Shown piece by piece: positions 52,992-61,249 of a stretch of 64,000 nt of DNA. The notes under the pieces were generated by a model, which searched no databases, was not told where the DNA came from, and saw only the letters and a list, made by a program, of their open reading frames with translations. Position 1 is the first letter of the stretch. Each line of letters starts with the position of its first letter. A program made the translations under genes and the position numbers. The DNA comes from Shinella pollutisoli (lineage in GTDB: Bacteria > Pseudomonadota > Alphaproteobacteria > Rhizobiales > Rhizobiaceae): the NCBI RefSeq assembly GCF_024609765.1, contig NZ_JANFDG010000010.1, positions 1 through 64,000 of the forward strand. Direction: 5' to 3'.

Positions 52992-53104
52992 CGAAAAGGA
53001 AAAGCCGCAGGAACCGGAGTTCCTGCGGCGTGCGGGGACATCGCACCGAAAGGACGAGGGCAAGAGCGGCTTTGCCTGCCGCGAATTGCACGAAGGACTC
53101 CGGA

Positions 53105-53626
53105 TCAGCGGACGCGCAGCTCCGGCAGCTTCAGCGGAACCGACGCCGTGTGGCTCTCGTCCAGCGCTTCCTTCGCGACCCGGCTGCTCAGGCTGTCGAG
53201 CACGAAGTCGCCGGCGCTCGTCTCCACCACCAGCACCATGCGGCGCCCGGCGTCGTCCTCGCGCGGCGCAAGGCGCAGGGCGTTGGCGGGCAGGCCGTGA
53301 TGGATGAGGCGGTCGCGCTTGGCGCGGGCGGCGGCCTCGCCTTCGATCGGCATCAGGCCGGCCGGCCGGTAGGCGCGAAGCTGCGGCCGTGCGGCGGGTT
53401 TCTCGTTGACGAGCTGGTTGACGATGGTGAGCGTCAGGTAGAGCCACGGGGAGAAGGCCGGCGCCATATGTGTCGCCTGCCGGTCCTGCGAGACCGCCTC
53501 GGCCCTGACGGCGATGGCGATGCCGGCGGTGCGGCTCGCCGAGCCGAGCATCACGGCATGGGCGGCTGCGGCGGTGAGGCCGAGGCTTGCTGCGGCGAGC
53601 ATGACGATGCGTGCGAACTTCAGCAT
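53105..53626 (-). CDS. degenerate transglutaminase-like (BTLCP-type) secreted protein
   Basis: This 173-aa protein starts at 53626 with a signal peptide (MLKFARIVMLAAASLGLTAAAAHA). The mature sequence matches the second half of bacterial transglutaminase-like cysteine proteinases: AKRDRLIHHGLPANALRLAPREDDAGRRMVLVVETSAGDFVLDSLSS. The usual catalytic Cys (D-C-x-x-x) is absent. The His that normally precedes VL (GHAVL-type) is replaced within GRRMVLVV. It may be an inactive scaffold or a divergent member. No operon partner is evident. Confidence 0.65.
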   Translation of the reverse strand: MLKFARIVMLAAASLGLTAAAAHAVMLGSASRTAGIAIAVRAEAVSQDRQATHMAPAFSPWLYLTLTIVNQLVNEKPAARPQLRAYRPAGLMPIEGEAAARAKRDRLIHHGLPANALRLAPREDDAGRRMVLVVETSAGDFVLDSLSSRVAKEALDESHTASVPLKLPELRVR

Positions 53627-54015
53627 TTCGATGGTCCCTGCTTCCGATCCGGCGGACGGTCCGCTCTCTTGTGACCTCACCATACCCGGCCGGATTTGCA
53701 GGCCGCTTAAGCCGATGCGTAGAATTTTACGGATCGGGCGGATTTTCTGAAAATAAGGCGCGAAAGGAGGGCGTATTTTATGAAAAGGTGACGCACCTGA
53801 CGCAGCGTGATCTGGCCAGCCTCGCGCCAGCTTGCTTGCCTAGGTTCCGCCTCGGCCAGCATGCAGGCCCGAAGGCGGAAGACAGGACCGCACCCTCCTT
53901 CCGCCCGACCCCCGGGCCTGCATGTGGCCCCGATCGCCCGGAAACCTGCGACGACAGGTGCCTTTCCCCCCGGCCGATCCTCTGCTATCCCCTCCCGCAA
54001 AAGAAGGAGACCGGA
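53627..54015. other. 389-base intergenic region
   Basis: I see no credible protein gene. AAAGGAGGGCG at 53762-53772 is a strong Shine-Dalgarno followed by ATGAAAAGGTGA (53780-53791), a three-codon ORF (MKR-stop), which could be a leader or chance. ACCTG (53945-53949) pairs with CAGGT (53956-53960). The region carries the promoter of the chorismate mutase gene, though I cannot place it. Confidence 0.35.
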
Positions 54016-54315
54016 ATGGCGAAGACGGCGGCCGAATGCACGACGATGGTGGATATCCGGGAAAACATCGACCGGGTCGATCGCGAGCTGATGGCGCTCT
54101 TCGCCGAGCGCTGGAGCTTCATCGGCCGCGCCGCGGAGATCAAGGCCGGCCTCGGCCTTCCCGCCGACGTGCCGGAGCGCGTCCGCCAGGTGCGCGACAA
54201 CGCGCGGGCGAATGCGGCCGCCCACGGCCTCGACGGCGATTTCTACGACGATCTGTGGGCGCGGCTGATCCGCTACGCCATCGCGCACGAGAAGAAGCTG
54301 CTCGGCGAGGAGTGA
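54016..54315 (+). CDS. chorismate mutase (AroQ class)
   Basis: This 99-aa protein has AAGGAG before the ATG at 54016. It is a small all-helical AroQ mutase: MVDIRENIDRVDRELMALFAERWSFIGRAAEIKAG with the three basic residues R15, R32/R38-type and K43 that bind chorismate, and VRDNARANAAAHGLDGDFYDDLWARLIRYAIAHEKKLL at the C-terminus. It is a single-domain enzyme making prephenate for phenylalanine and tyrosine. An alternative is a salicylate-type isochorismate lyase of the same fold. Confidence 0.8.
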   Translation: MAKTAAECTTMVDIRENIDRVDRELMALFAERWSFIGRAAEIKAGLGLPADVPERVRQVRDNARANAAAHGLDGDFYDDLWARLIRYAIAHEKKLLGEE

Positions 54316-54316
54316 A

Positions 54317-54361
54317 GCAATTCCAGCAAAGGTGCGTAGCGGCTTTGCGTCCGGAACTGCG
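54317..54361. repeat. short interspersed palindromic repeat, copy 2
   Basis: About 45 bp, GCAATTCCAGCAAAGG to CTTTGCGTCCGGAACTGCG, matching 5511-5554 in form and 28089-28103 in its right arm. It lies between the convergent chorismate mutase and galE genes. Confidence 0.65.
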
Positions 54362-54376
54362 TAGAAGAATAAGGCC

Positions 54377-55369
54377 TCACAGCATGTTGCGCTTGCCGAG
54401 GTGGTCTTCCCAGTCGAGCGCGGTGCGCACGATGAAGGCGAGGTCGTCGTGCTTCGGCGTCCAGCCGAACTCGCGCATGGCGACGGCGGGATTGGCGACG
54501 ATGGAGACGGCGTCGCCCGGCCGCCGGCCGGCGATGTTGACCGGGAAGTCGCGGCCGGAGACCGCCTTCACCTGATCGAGCACCTCCAGCACCGAGAAGC
54601 CGCGGCCGTAGCCGCAATTGGCGACGATGGAGCCGCCGCCCGCGCGCATGCGCTGTAGCGCCTTCAGGTGTGCGTCGGCGAGGTCGGTGACGTGGATGTA
54701 GTCGCGCACGCAGGTGCCGTCCGGCGTCGGGTAGTCGGTGCCGTAGACGTCCATACCGGCGCGCTTGCCGAGGGCCGCCTGGCTCGCCACCTTGATGAGA
54801 TGGGTGGCGCCCGCCGTCGACTGGCCGGTGCGCCCGCGCGGGTCGGCGCCGGCGACGTTGAAGTAGCGCAGCGCCGTATAGGTGAAGTCATGGGCGGCGG
54901 CGGTGTCGCGCAGCATGATCTCCGTCATCAGCTTGGAGGTGCCGTAGGGCGACTCCGGCCTCAGCGCCGCCGTTTCCGTGACCGGTTCGGCGCTTTCCGG
55001 CGTGCCGTAGACGGCGGCCGTCGAGGAGAAGACGAAATGCGGGACCTTGGCCTCGACCGCCGCGGCGATCAGCGCGCGCGACTTGACCGTGTTGTTCTCG
55101 TAGTAGGAGAGGGGATCGGCGACCGACTCGGGCACGATGATCGAGCCGGCGAAGTGGACGATGGCGTCGATCCGGTTCTCGGCGAAAATCGCGGAAAGCA
55201 GCGCCCGGTCGGCGATGTCGCCCTCGTAGAAGCGCGCCTCCGGGGCGACCGCCCAGCGGAAGCCGGTGGAGAGCCGGTCGAGCACGACGACCTCCTCGCC
55301 CGCGTCGATCAATGCCCAGACCATGTGGCTGCCGATGTAACCTGCGCCGCCCGTGACGAGAACCGCCAT
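54377..55369 (-). CDS. galE: UDP-glucose 4-epimerase
   Basis: This 330-aa SDR enzyme starts at MAVLVTGGAGYIGSHMVWALIDAGEEVVVLDRLSTG, the NAD-binding fingerprint. The catalytic triad is S116/T117 (FSSTAAVYG), Y142 and K146 (PYGTSKLMTE). It interconverts UDP-glucose and UDP-galactose for exopolysaccharide. It sits near the cellulose operon, but is separated from it by an aminotransferase. Confidence 0.92.
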   Translation of the reverse strand: MAVLVTGGAGYIGSHMVWALIDAGEEVVVLDRLSTGFRWAVAPEARFYEGDIADRALLSAIFAENRIDAIVHFAGSIIVPESVADPLSYYENNTVKSRALIAAAVEAKVPHFVFSSTAAVYGTPESAEPVTETAALRPESPYGTSKLMTEIMLRDTAAAHDFTYTALRYFNVAGADPRGRTGQSTAGATHLIKVASQAALGKRAGMDVYGTDYPTPDGTCVRDYIHVTDLADAHLKALQRMRAGGGSIVANCGYGRGFSVLEVLDQVKAVSGRDFPVNIAGRRPGDAVSIVANPAVAMREFGWTPKHDDLAFIVRTALDWEDHLGKRNML

Positions 55370-55426
55370 CTATCGCTCCCCGAATCGCTCCGATGCACGC
55401 CGTGATAGCATCTCCCGGGGCCGGCG

Positions 55427-56593
55427 TCAGCGCGCGGCGATGTAGCGGGCGAGGCGGTCGGCGGCCTCCGCCACGTCCTTCGGGTCGCGCAGGAAGCAGG
55501 CGCGCATGAAAAGCTCGCCGCCGGGGCCGAAGGCGGTGCCGGGCGCGAGCCCGACGCCGGTGCGGTCGACGATGTCGAGCGCGGCAAGGCGCGAATCGGT
55601 GACGCCGTCGATCTTGAGGAAGGCGTAGAGCGCGCCGTCCGGCTTCAGCGTCTCGACCCGGTTGGTGGCGATCAGCGCGTCGCAGAGGAGGTCGCGGTTC
55701 CTCGCCGCCTTGTCGATGTTCGCCTGCACGAAGGCGTCGCCCTCGTCCAGTGCCGCCACCGCGCCGCGCTGCAGGAACTGCGGCACGCCGGAGGTGGAAT
55801 ACTGCACGAGGTTCTCGATCACCTGGCCCATCTCCGGCGGCGCGACGATCCAGCCGACGCGCCAGCCGGTCATCGACCAGTTCTTGGAGAAGGAATTGAC
55901 GAAGAGGACCCGGTCTCCCTCCTCCATGACGTCGAGGAAGGACGCCGCCCGGCCGCCGGCATAGTGGTAGCGCGCATAGATCTCGTCGGCCATGATCCAG
56001 AGCCCGTGCCGGCGGGCGATGGAGATGAGGGCGGAGAGGTCCTCGCGCGTCGCGGTCCAGCCGGTCGGGTTGGAGGGCGTGTTGACGAAGAGGACGCGGG
56101 TCTTCGGCGTGATCGCCGCCGCCACCCGGTCGAGATCGAGCCGCCAGCGGCCGCCGGAAAAGTCGAGCGTCACGGGGATCGTGCGGGCGCCGGAGAGCTC
56201 GGCCGCGGCGGCGAAGTTCGGCCAGGCCGGCGTCAGGTAGACGACGTCGTCGCCGGGCGAGGTCAGCGCCTCCAGCCCGAGCTTGATCGCCTGCATGCCG
56301 GAGCCGACGACGTAGAAGTGCTCGGCCGGGAGCACCGCGCCGAAATGGCGGGCATAGTAGCGCGAGAGGGCGGCGCGCAGCTCCGGGATGCCGCGCTGCC
56401 AGGTGTAGAAGGTCTCGCCGGCAAGAAGCGCCTCGCTCGCCGCGCGCGCGATGAAGTCCGGCGTCGGCAGGTCGCCTTCGCCGACCCAGAGCGGGATCAG
56501 CCCTTCGCGGCCGCGCGCATAGTTGACCAGCTCGACGATGCCGCTTTCCGGCGCGCCGAGCGCGCGCGGGCTGAGGCTTGCAAGGACGCTCAT
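55427..56593 (-). CDS. PLP-dependent aminotransferase, class I
   Basis: This 388-aa enzyme starts at 56593 (MSVLASLSPRALGAPESGIVELVNYARGREGLIPLWVGEGDLPTPDFI). The PLP lysine is K237 (NSFSKNWSMTGWRVGW), with NTPSNPTGW and ADEIYARYHY. Class I subgroup with broad amino donors, like aspartate or aromatic transaminases. Its substrate is unknown. It lies between galE and the cellulose TPR gene on the same strand. Confidence 0.85.
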   Translation of the reverse strand: MSVLASLSPRALGAPESGIVELVNYARGREGLIPLWVGEGDLPTPDFIARAASEALLAGETFYTWQRGIPELRAALSRYYARHFGAVLPAEHFYVVGSGMQAIKLGLEALTSPGDDVVYLTPAWPNFAAAAELSGARTIPVTLDFSGGRWRLDLDRVAAAITPKTRVLFVNTPSNPTGWTATREDLSALISIARRHGLWIMADEIYARYHYAGGRAASFLDVMEEGDRVLFVNSFSKNWSMTGWRVGWIVAPPEMGQVIENLVQYSTSGVPQFLQRGAVAALDEGDAFVQANIDKAARNRDLLCDALIATNRVETLKPDGALYAFLKIDGVTDSRLAALDIVDRTGVGLAPGTAFGPGGELFMRACFLRDPKDVAEAADRLARYIAAR

Positions 56594-56699
56594 GGAAATC
56601 ACTCCGCCGGTATTGCTGCTCCGAATGCCGGAAGCTCTACCCCGTTTCGTGCGGGTGTTCACGCGCGTTTTGCTGACGTTTCCATCGATTTTGTTGATC

Positions 56700-58814
56700 C
56701 TACGGCCGGCCGCTCTCGGTGCGCATGTCGGCGAAGGCGCGGATGGCCTCGCGGTTGCCGGTCTCGGCCAGCGCCTCGAACAGCCGCAGCGCGTCGGCGC
56801 GGCGGCCGAGGTTCTTCAGCGAATAGGCGCGCAGCACCATCAGGTCCGTGGGCTCCGGCCGGTAGCGGGTGCGCTGGTCGAGGAAGACCAGGGTCTCGCG
56901 GTAGCGCTTCGCCCGGAAGCTGCCGACGGCGCGGTCGGAGAGGATCGCCGCCTGCAGCTCGGCGGCGCGGCTGCCGTCGAGCTCCGCCCGCGTCGCCGCC
57001 ACGGCGGCGTCGCTGGTGAGACCCGCCCTGAGATAGGCGAGGCTCTGGCCGTAGGCCGCGTCGCTGCGGGTCCGGCCGCTTCCCGAAAGGGCCACCTCGA
57101 AGGCCTGCGCGGCTTCCAGCGGCCTGTTGACGTCCATCAGGCACCAGCCGAGCGAAAGCGCGCTCGCCGCCGGCATGCGGGCGGGATTGCGCGTGGTGCG
57201 GCATCCGGCGCTGCCGGATACCCGCACGGCGGTGACGACGGCGGCCGGCTCGTCCGCCGTCTGCCGCTGCCGCACGGGCCGGCGGCGATCGGATTTGCGG
57301 AGCGTTTCCGTCGCTGCGGCGCGTGTCCGCTCGTCCCGTTCGCCGTCGCGCTCGCCGAGCCGGGCGATGCGCTCGGACCGGCCGGCCCAGGCGCGCTGGA
57401 CGGCGGCGACGCCCGCCCCGTCCTCGAGCCGCAGGCGCGCGACCGCAAGGCCGTAGGCGGCCGGTTCGTAGTCCGCCTTCCAGCGCAGCGCCTGGTCGAA
57501 CCACTCCTCCGCCGTCGCCGGCTGGTCCGCGGCAAGCGCATACCAGCCGAACTGCTCGGCGGTCTCGGGATGGCGCTGCTCGACCGTCACCCGGGCGATG
57601 CGGCCGAGCACGTCGGCGTCGAGCCTCTGCGGCGGGTCGAGCGCCAGCAGGTTGGTGGTCGCGGCGAGATAGGTGTTCATCGCCTCGCCGGAGCTCGTCC
57701 GCCAGGGATACATGATCGCCTCGGCCTCCGCCGGCATCTTGCGGGCGAGCAGGATCAGGGCGAGCCCCTGCGAGGCCGAGGCGGAGTCCTCGATCGTCCG
57801 CGCCTTGCGGAAGAAGGGTTCCGCCGCCGCGTTGTCGTCGCGGCGCAGATGATACCAGCCGAGCAGCAGGGCGTCGGAGGCGAGCCCCTCCGTCGTGGTG
57901 AGCTTCTCGACGATGGTGAGCCAGGCGGGCGCCACGGTGATCGTCGCATCCGCATCGGCCGCGCCGACGAAGCGGCGCGCGAGGTCGTTGCGGATCGGAT
58001 CGAATTCCCGCGTGCCGTCGGCATTGCTGCGCTCGTGCGCGAGGACGTCCTGCATGTCGGCATAGCCGAGCACGGTCGAGGCCTTCTGCACCGTCGCAAG
58101 CCGGATCGGCGCGTCCGCGCAGTTGGTGAGCATGTAGGTATAGGCGTCCTTGGCCCGCTGGGTGCGGTCGGTCCTTGCGAAGGACTCCGCCACCCGCCAG
58201 AGCACGTCGGCGTCGCTGCAGGTGAGCAGGCTCGGGGTCTCGGCGCCGAGGCGCACCACCTCCTCGTCCTGCCCCGCATTGGAGGCGGCGATCAGGCGCG
58301 CCCGCTTCTCCGCCACGTCGAGCCGTTCCACGAGGTCGGCGGGCGGGGTCCATTGCGGATCCTCCGCCTGCCGCCTGGCGATGGCCGCGCGCACGTCGGC
58401 CAGGCGCGACTGGCTGTAGAGCGACCACATCGCCTCCAGTTCCCTGTCCTCGTTCTCGGGAATGGCGAGCGGGTTCTCCGGCGGCGTCCAGGTCGGATAG
58501 AGCGCCCGCAGGCGTGCGATCTCCGCGTTGAGCCGCGCCGTGTCGCCGCGGGCGGCGAAATAGCGCAGCGCACTCTCGTCGACGACGGGGCCGGCCCGGC
58601 GTTCTTCGGGCACCGCGTCCGCCTGCGCCACCTCCAGCATGCGCGGCCGCTTCGCCGCGGTGCCGACGCGTCCGCCGCGCTCGGGGAGGGCTATACCGTC
58701 GAACGCGCGCAGATCGGCGAACCGGGGCATGCCTTCCGGCACGCCCAGGGAGACGCCGGCGACGCCGGCCGCCCCGGCCGAGAGGAGGGCGAATGCCATC
58801 AGGATCGACTTCAT
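56700..58814 (-). CDS. large TPR/repeat protein of the cellulose locus
   Basis: This 704-aa protein has a signal peptide (MKSILMAFALLSAGAAGVAGVSLG) and is almost wholly helical repeats: ADPLR-type units such as ALRYFAARGDTARLNAEIARLRALYPTWTPPENP, AAEPFFRKARTIEDSASASQGLALILLARKMPAEAEAIM, and C-terminal PLEAAQAFEVALSG. It resembles the periplasmic repeat part of BcsC but has no outer-membrane beta-barrel. It follows bcsB by 104 bases on the same strand, so it probably acts in cellulose export or scaffolding. A basic stretch near residues 495-520 is unusual. Confidence 0.65.
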   Translation of the reverse strand: MKSILMAFALLSAGAAGVAGVSLGVPEGMPRFADLRAFDGIALPERGGRVGTAAKRPRMLEVAQADAVPEERRAGPVVDESALRYFAARGDTARLNAEIARLRALYPTWTPPENPLAIPENEDRELEAMWSLYSQSRLADVRAAIARRQAEDPQWTPPADLVERLDVAEKRARLIAASNAGQDEEVVRLGAETPSLLTCSDADVLWRVAESFARTDRTQRAKDAYTYMLTNCADAPIRLATVQKASTVLGYADMQDVLAHERSNADGTREFDPIRNDLARRFVGAADADATITVAPAWLTIVEKLTTTEGLASDALLLGWYHLRRDDNAAAEPFFRKARTIEDSASASQGLALILLARKMPAEAEAIMYPWRTSSGEAMNTYLAATTNLLALDPPQRLDADVLGRIARVTVEQRHPETAEQFGWYALAADQPATAEEWFDQALRWKADYEPAAYGLAVARLRLEDGAGVAAVQRAWAGRSERIARLGERDGERDERTRAAATETLRKSDRRRPVRQRQTADEPAAVVTAVRVSGSAGCRTTRNPARMPAASALSLGWCLMDVNRPLEAAQAFEVALSGSGRTRSDAAYGQSLAYLRAGLTSDAAVAATRAELDGSRAAELQAAILSDRAVGSFRAKRYRETLVFLDQRTRYRPEPTDLMVLRAYSLKNLGRRADALRLFEALAETGNREAIRAFADMRTESGRP

Positions 58815-58895
58815 CCCGAATTCCTTCGGTTCGAACGCATAACGGACGGGCTGCGCGCGGCGAAACCCGGTCAGGCCGATAAGAACGCGTTATGG

Positions 58896-58911
58896 TTAAG
58901 CTGCGGTAAAC
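58896..58911 (-). promoter_or_regulatory. CtrA-like box before the cellulose TPR gene
   Basis: On the minus strand TTTA-N7-TTAAC at 58895-58910, one base off the CtrA consensus. It lies in the 104-base gap between bcsB and the TPR gene and could give the latter its own promoter. Confidence 0.35.
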
Positions 58912-58918
58912 GGCCGCG

Positions 58919-61249
58919 TCAGTCCTGCCGTCCGAAGCGGCGGAGCAGGCCGGACGTGGCCATCCCGAGCAGGACGGCGAGCGCGCAGAAGGCCGCCGCG
59001 TAGGACAGGATGTTCGACGACATCCAGTTCGCGGCGATCAGGCGCAGGTTGCCGAAGGAGAGCGGTTGGGTCGGCACGAAGCGAACCTCGGCCGCCTCGC
59101 GCACGTCCAGCGCGTCCACGTCCTTCGTTTCCAGGCTGAGATAGCCGCCGATCTCGTGCCAGCGCTCGTCGCCGGCGATCGTCTCCATGCCCGCGCGCAG
59201 ATCGGCTCCGGTCGGCGCGGCAAGCACCGTCCAGGTCGCCGTCCCGCCGGGGCTGTCGCCCTGGGCGACGAGGAAGCGGGCGGTCTCGGGCGGCGTCACC
59301 ATCATGTCGCTGCCGGGAAGCAGGCGGAGCGAGGACAGCGAGATGTCGAACGTCTCCTGCAGCCAGTCCTCCAGCGCCGAGAGCCAGCGCCGCCAGACGC
59401 CGCCCCGTATGCGCGACTGCCATTCCTGCATCGCGTTCCCGTCCTCCGCCGTCCGGCGGGTCTCTCCGGACGGGGCGGGCGCGTGCCAGGTCGAGGCGCT
59501 CTCGCCGGAAAGATGCGCCTGGGCGAGGACCGGCTGCGGCAATTGCGAGATCGCGCCGATCAGCACGGCGTTGCGCTCGCCGATCGACAGCGCCGAGGCT
59601 TCCGGGCTCACGCGGAGCGTCCGGCCGGCGGAAACGGCGAGCTTGCCGAGGAAGGTGGCGCCCGCCGAGAGCGTGTCGCCGTCCAGCCTGTCGAGATAGA
59701 GCGCGACCGGGTCCTCCTGCCGCGAATAGGGAAAGCCCGTGCCGGCGAGCGCCGCCAGATCCGGAAGCCGGGCGATGCGGGCGAAGCGCGGCATCTGGAA
59801 TTCGGACGTGTCGAACAGGGCGAAACGCGGCTCCTCGCGAGCGCTCGCGCCCGGCGCGCAGACGGCGTCCGCCTCGATCATCAGGATCGCCTCGATGTCG
59901 ATGCGGTTCGGGCCGGGACGGAAATGCCGCATCGTCACCCGGATCGGCAGGTGACGGAAGATGCCGCCGTTGCGGCTGGCGATCGGCACCGTCGAGGCGA
60001 TGTTGCCGTTGACGTAGATGTCGATGTGGCTGCCGGGCAGCACCTCCGGCGAGTAGGCGGCGTCGAGCAGGAGCGTCGCCTCGCCGTAGGCGTCGGCATA
60101 GAAGTCGGAGGGGATGCCGATGTCGAAGCCCGTCTGGAAGCGCCGCCCGCTGAACTCGCTGGTCCGCACGCCGAGGGCGGAAAACGCTAGCGTCGCCTCG
60201 CCGGCCACGAGCGGCACGTCCTCCGCGTCGCGCCGGTGGACGCTCAGCGCCTGGCGCGTCAGCGCGAGGCTGCGCTCGGTGGGCGAGACGACGCTCTCCA
60301 CGGCCGCATCCACCGCCGACCAGTCCGGTCCGCTGAGGAGCAGGAGCTTGCCCCCGCCCGCCGGCGCGTCGACGAAGGTCGAGACGCTGCCCGAGGCGGC
60401 CGCCGCCGGAAGGGCGGGAAGCAGCGCCGAAAGCCCGCCCGCCGTGCCGAGGACGACGGTCATCTCGCCCGGGCCGGTGGCCGCGGGCAGCCGGTTCGTC
60501 ACCTCGAAGGACTGGTTGGGCATCTTCGCCAGCAGCGCCAGACCCTGGCTCAGCCGCATCAGCGTGCTGGTCGAGGCAGGCTGGTCCATCTCCGGCGCGA
60601 CCAGCACGAACCGGGTCCGGCCGGCGGGATCGAGGCCGACGGCGGCGATGTCGTCGATCATCGGCGGGCTGCCGCCGTCGCCCGGCGGAACGGCGAGGAA
60701 GGTCCGCGCCGGATCGAGCGCCGTCCACAGGTCGTAGGTCGAGCGGATCGTGCAATCGGTCCTGTGGCGGTGCTGTGCGGTGAAGGTCACGCGGTTCATG
60801 CCCGGACGCAGCAGCCCCGCCGGCAGGTCGAAGCGGATGTCGGTGACGCCGTCCGGCGAGCGCACCGGCAGGTCGCCGACGACGGTGCCGTTGACGAGGA
60901 CGGTGAGCTTCGAGGCTTCGGGCGCGACGACGATGGCGTTGGAATAGCCGAGGCCGATCGATTGCGCCGCCGTCGCCTGGTGCTGTGTGAGATAGACCGG
61001 GAAGGAGCGACTCGCGGTCTCGCCCTCGAGGAGCAGCGACCGGGCCGGGATGATGTAGTGGCGCCCCGGCAGGCCGGTCGCTGCCGCCTGTTCCTCGGGC
61101 CGGGTGGCGACGGTCGCGGCACCCGCATCCTCGCCGGCCGGAGGCGTGCCGCGCTCGCGCGACATGTCGAAGGGGGCCGCCTCCTGCGCGGGAGCCGCCA
61201 CGGGCGGCAGCGCGAGGGCGAGGCCGAGAAGGAGGGCCCGCGCGCTCAT
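58919..61249 (-). CDS. bcsB: cellulose synthase regulatory/periplasmic subunit BcsB
   Basis: This 776-aa protein starts at 61249, overlapping the bcsA stop (ATGA). It has a signal peptide (MSARALLLGLALALPPVAAPAQ) and two carbohydrate-binding-like domain pairs with flavodoxin-like repeats (GRHYIIPARSLLLEGETASRSFPVYLTQHQ; FSGRRFQTGFDIGIPSDFYADAYGEATLLLDAAYSPEVLPGSHIDIYVNGNIAST). A C-terminal membrane helix (SYAAAFCALAVLLGMATSGLLRRFG) anchors it to BcsA. It guides the nascent glucan through the periplasm. Confidence 0.92.
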   Translation of the reverse strand: MSARALLLGLALALPPVAAPAQEAAPFDMSRERGTPPAGEDAGAATVATRPEEQAAATGLPGRHYIIPARSLLLEGETASRSFPVYLTQHQATAAQSIGLGYSNAIVVAPEASKLTVLVNGTVVGDLPVRSPDGVTDIRFDLPAGLLRPGMNRVTFTAQHRHRTDCTIRSTYDLWTALDPARTFLAVPPGDGGSPPMIDDIAAVGLDPAGRTRFVLVAPEMDQPASTSTLMRLSQGLALLAKMPNQSFEVTNRLPAATGPGEMTVVLGTAGGLSALLPALPAAAASGSVSTFVDAPAGGGKLLLLSGPDWSAVDAAVESVVSPTERSLALTRQALSVHRRDAEDVPLVAGEATLAFSALGVRTSEFSGRRFQTGFDIGIPSDFYADAYGEATLLLDAAYSPEVLPGSHIDIYVNGNIASTVPIASRNGGIFRHLPIRVTMRHFRPGPNRIDIEAILMIEADAVCAPGASAREEPRFALFDTSEFQMPRFARIARLPDLAALAGTGFPYSRQEDPVALYLDRLDGDTLSAGATFLGKLAVSAGRTLRVSPEASALSIGERNAVLIGAISQLPQPVLAQAHLSGESASTWHAPAPSGETRRTAEDGNAMQEWQSRIRGGVWRRWLSALEDWLQETFDISLSSLRLLPGSDMMVTPPETARFLVAQGDSPGGTATWTVLAAPTGADLRAGMETIAGDERWHEIGGYLSLETKDVDALDVREAAEVRFVPTQPLSFGNLRLIAANWMSSNILSYAAAFCALAVLLGMATSGLLRRFGRQD

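Noticed and set aside
53945-53970. Intrinsic terminator before chorismate mutase
   Set aside because: The stem is only 5 bp with a C-rich, not T-rich, tail.
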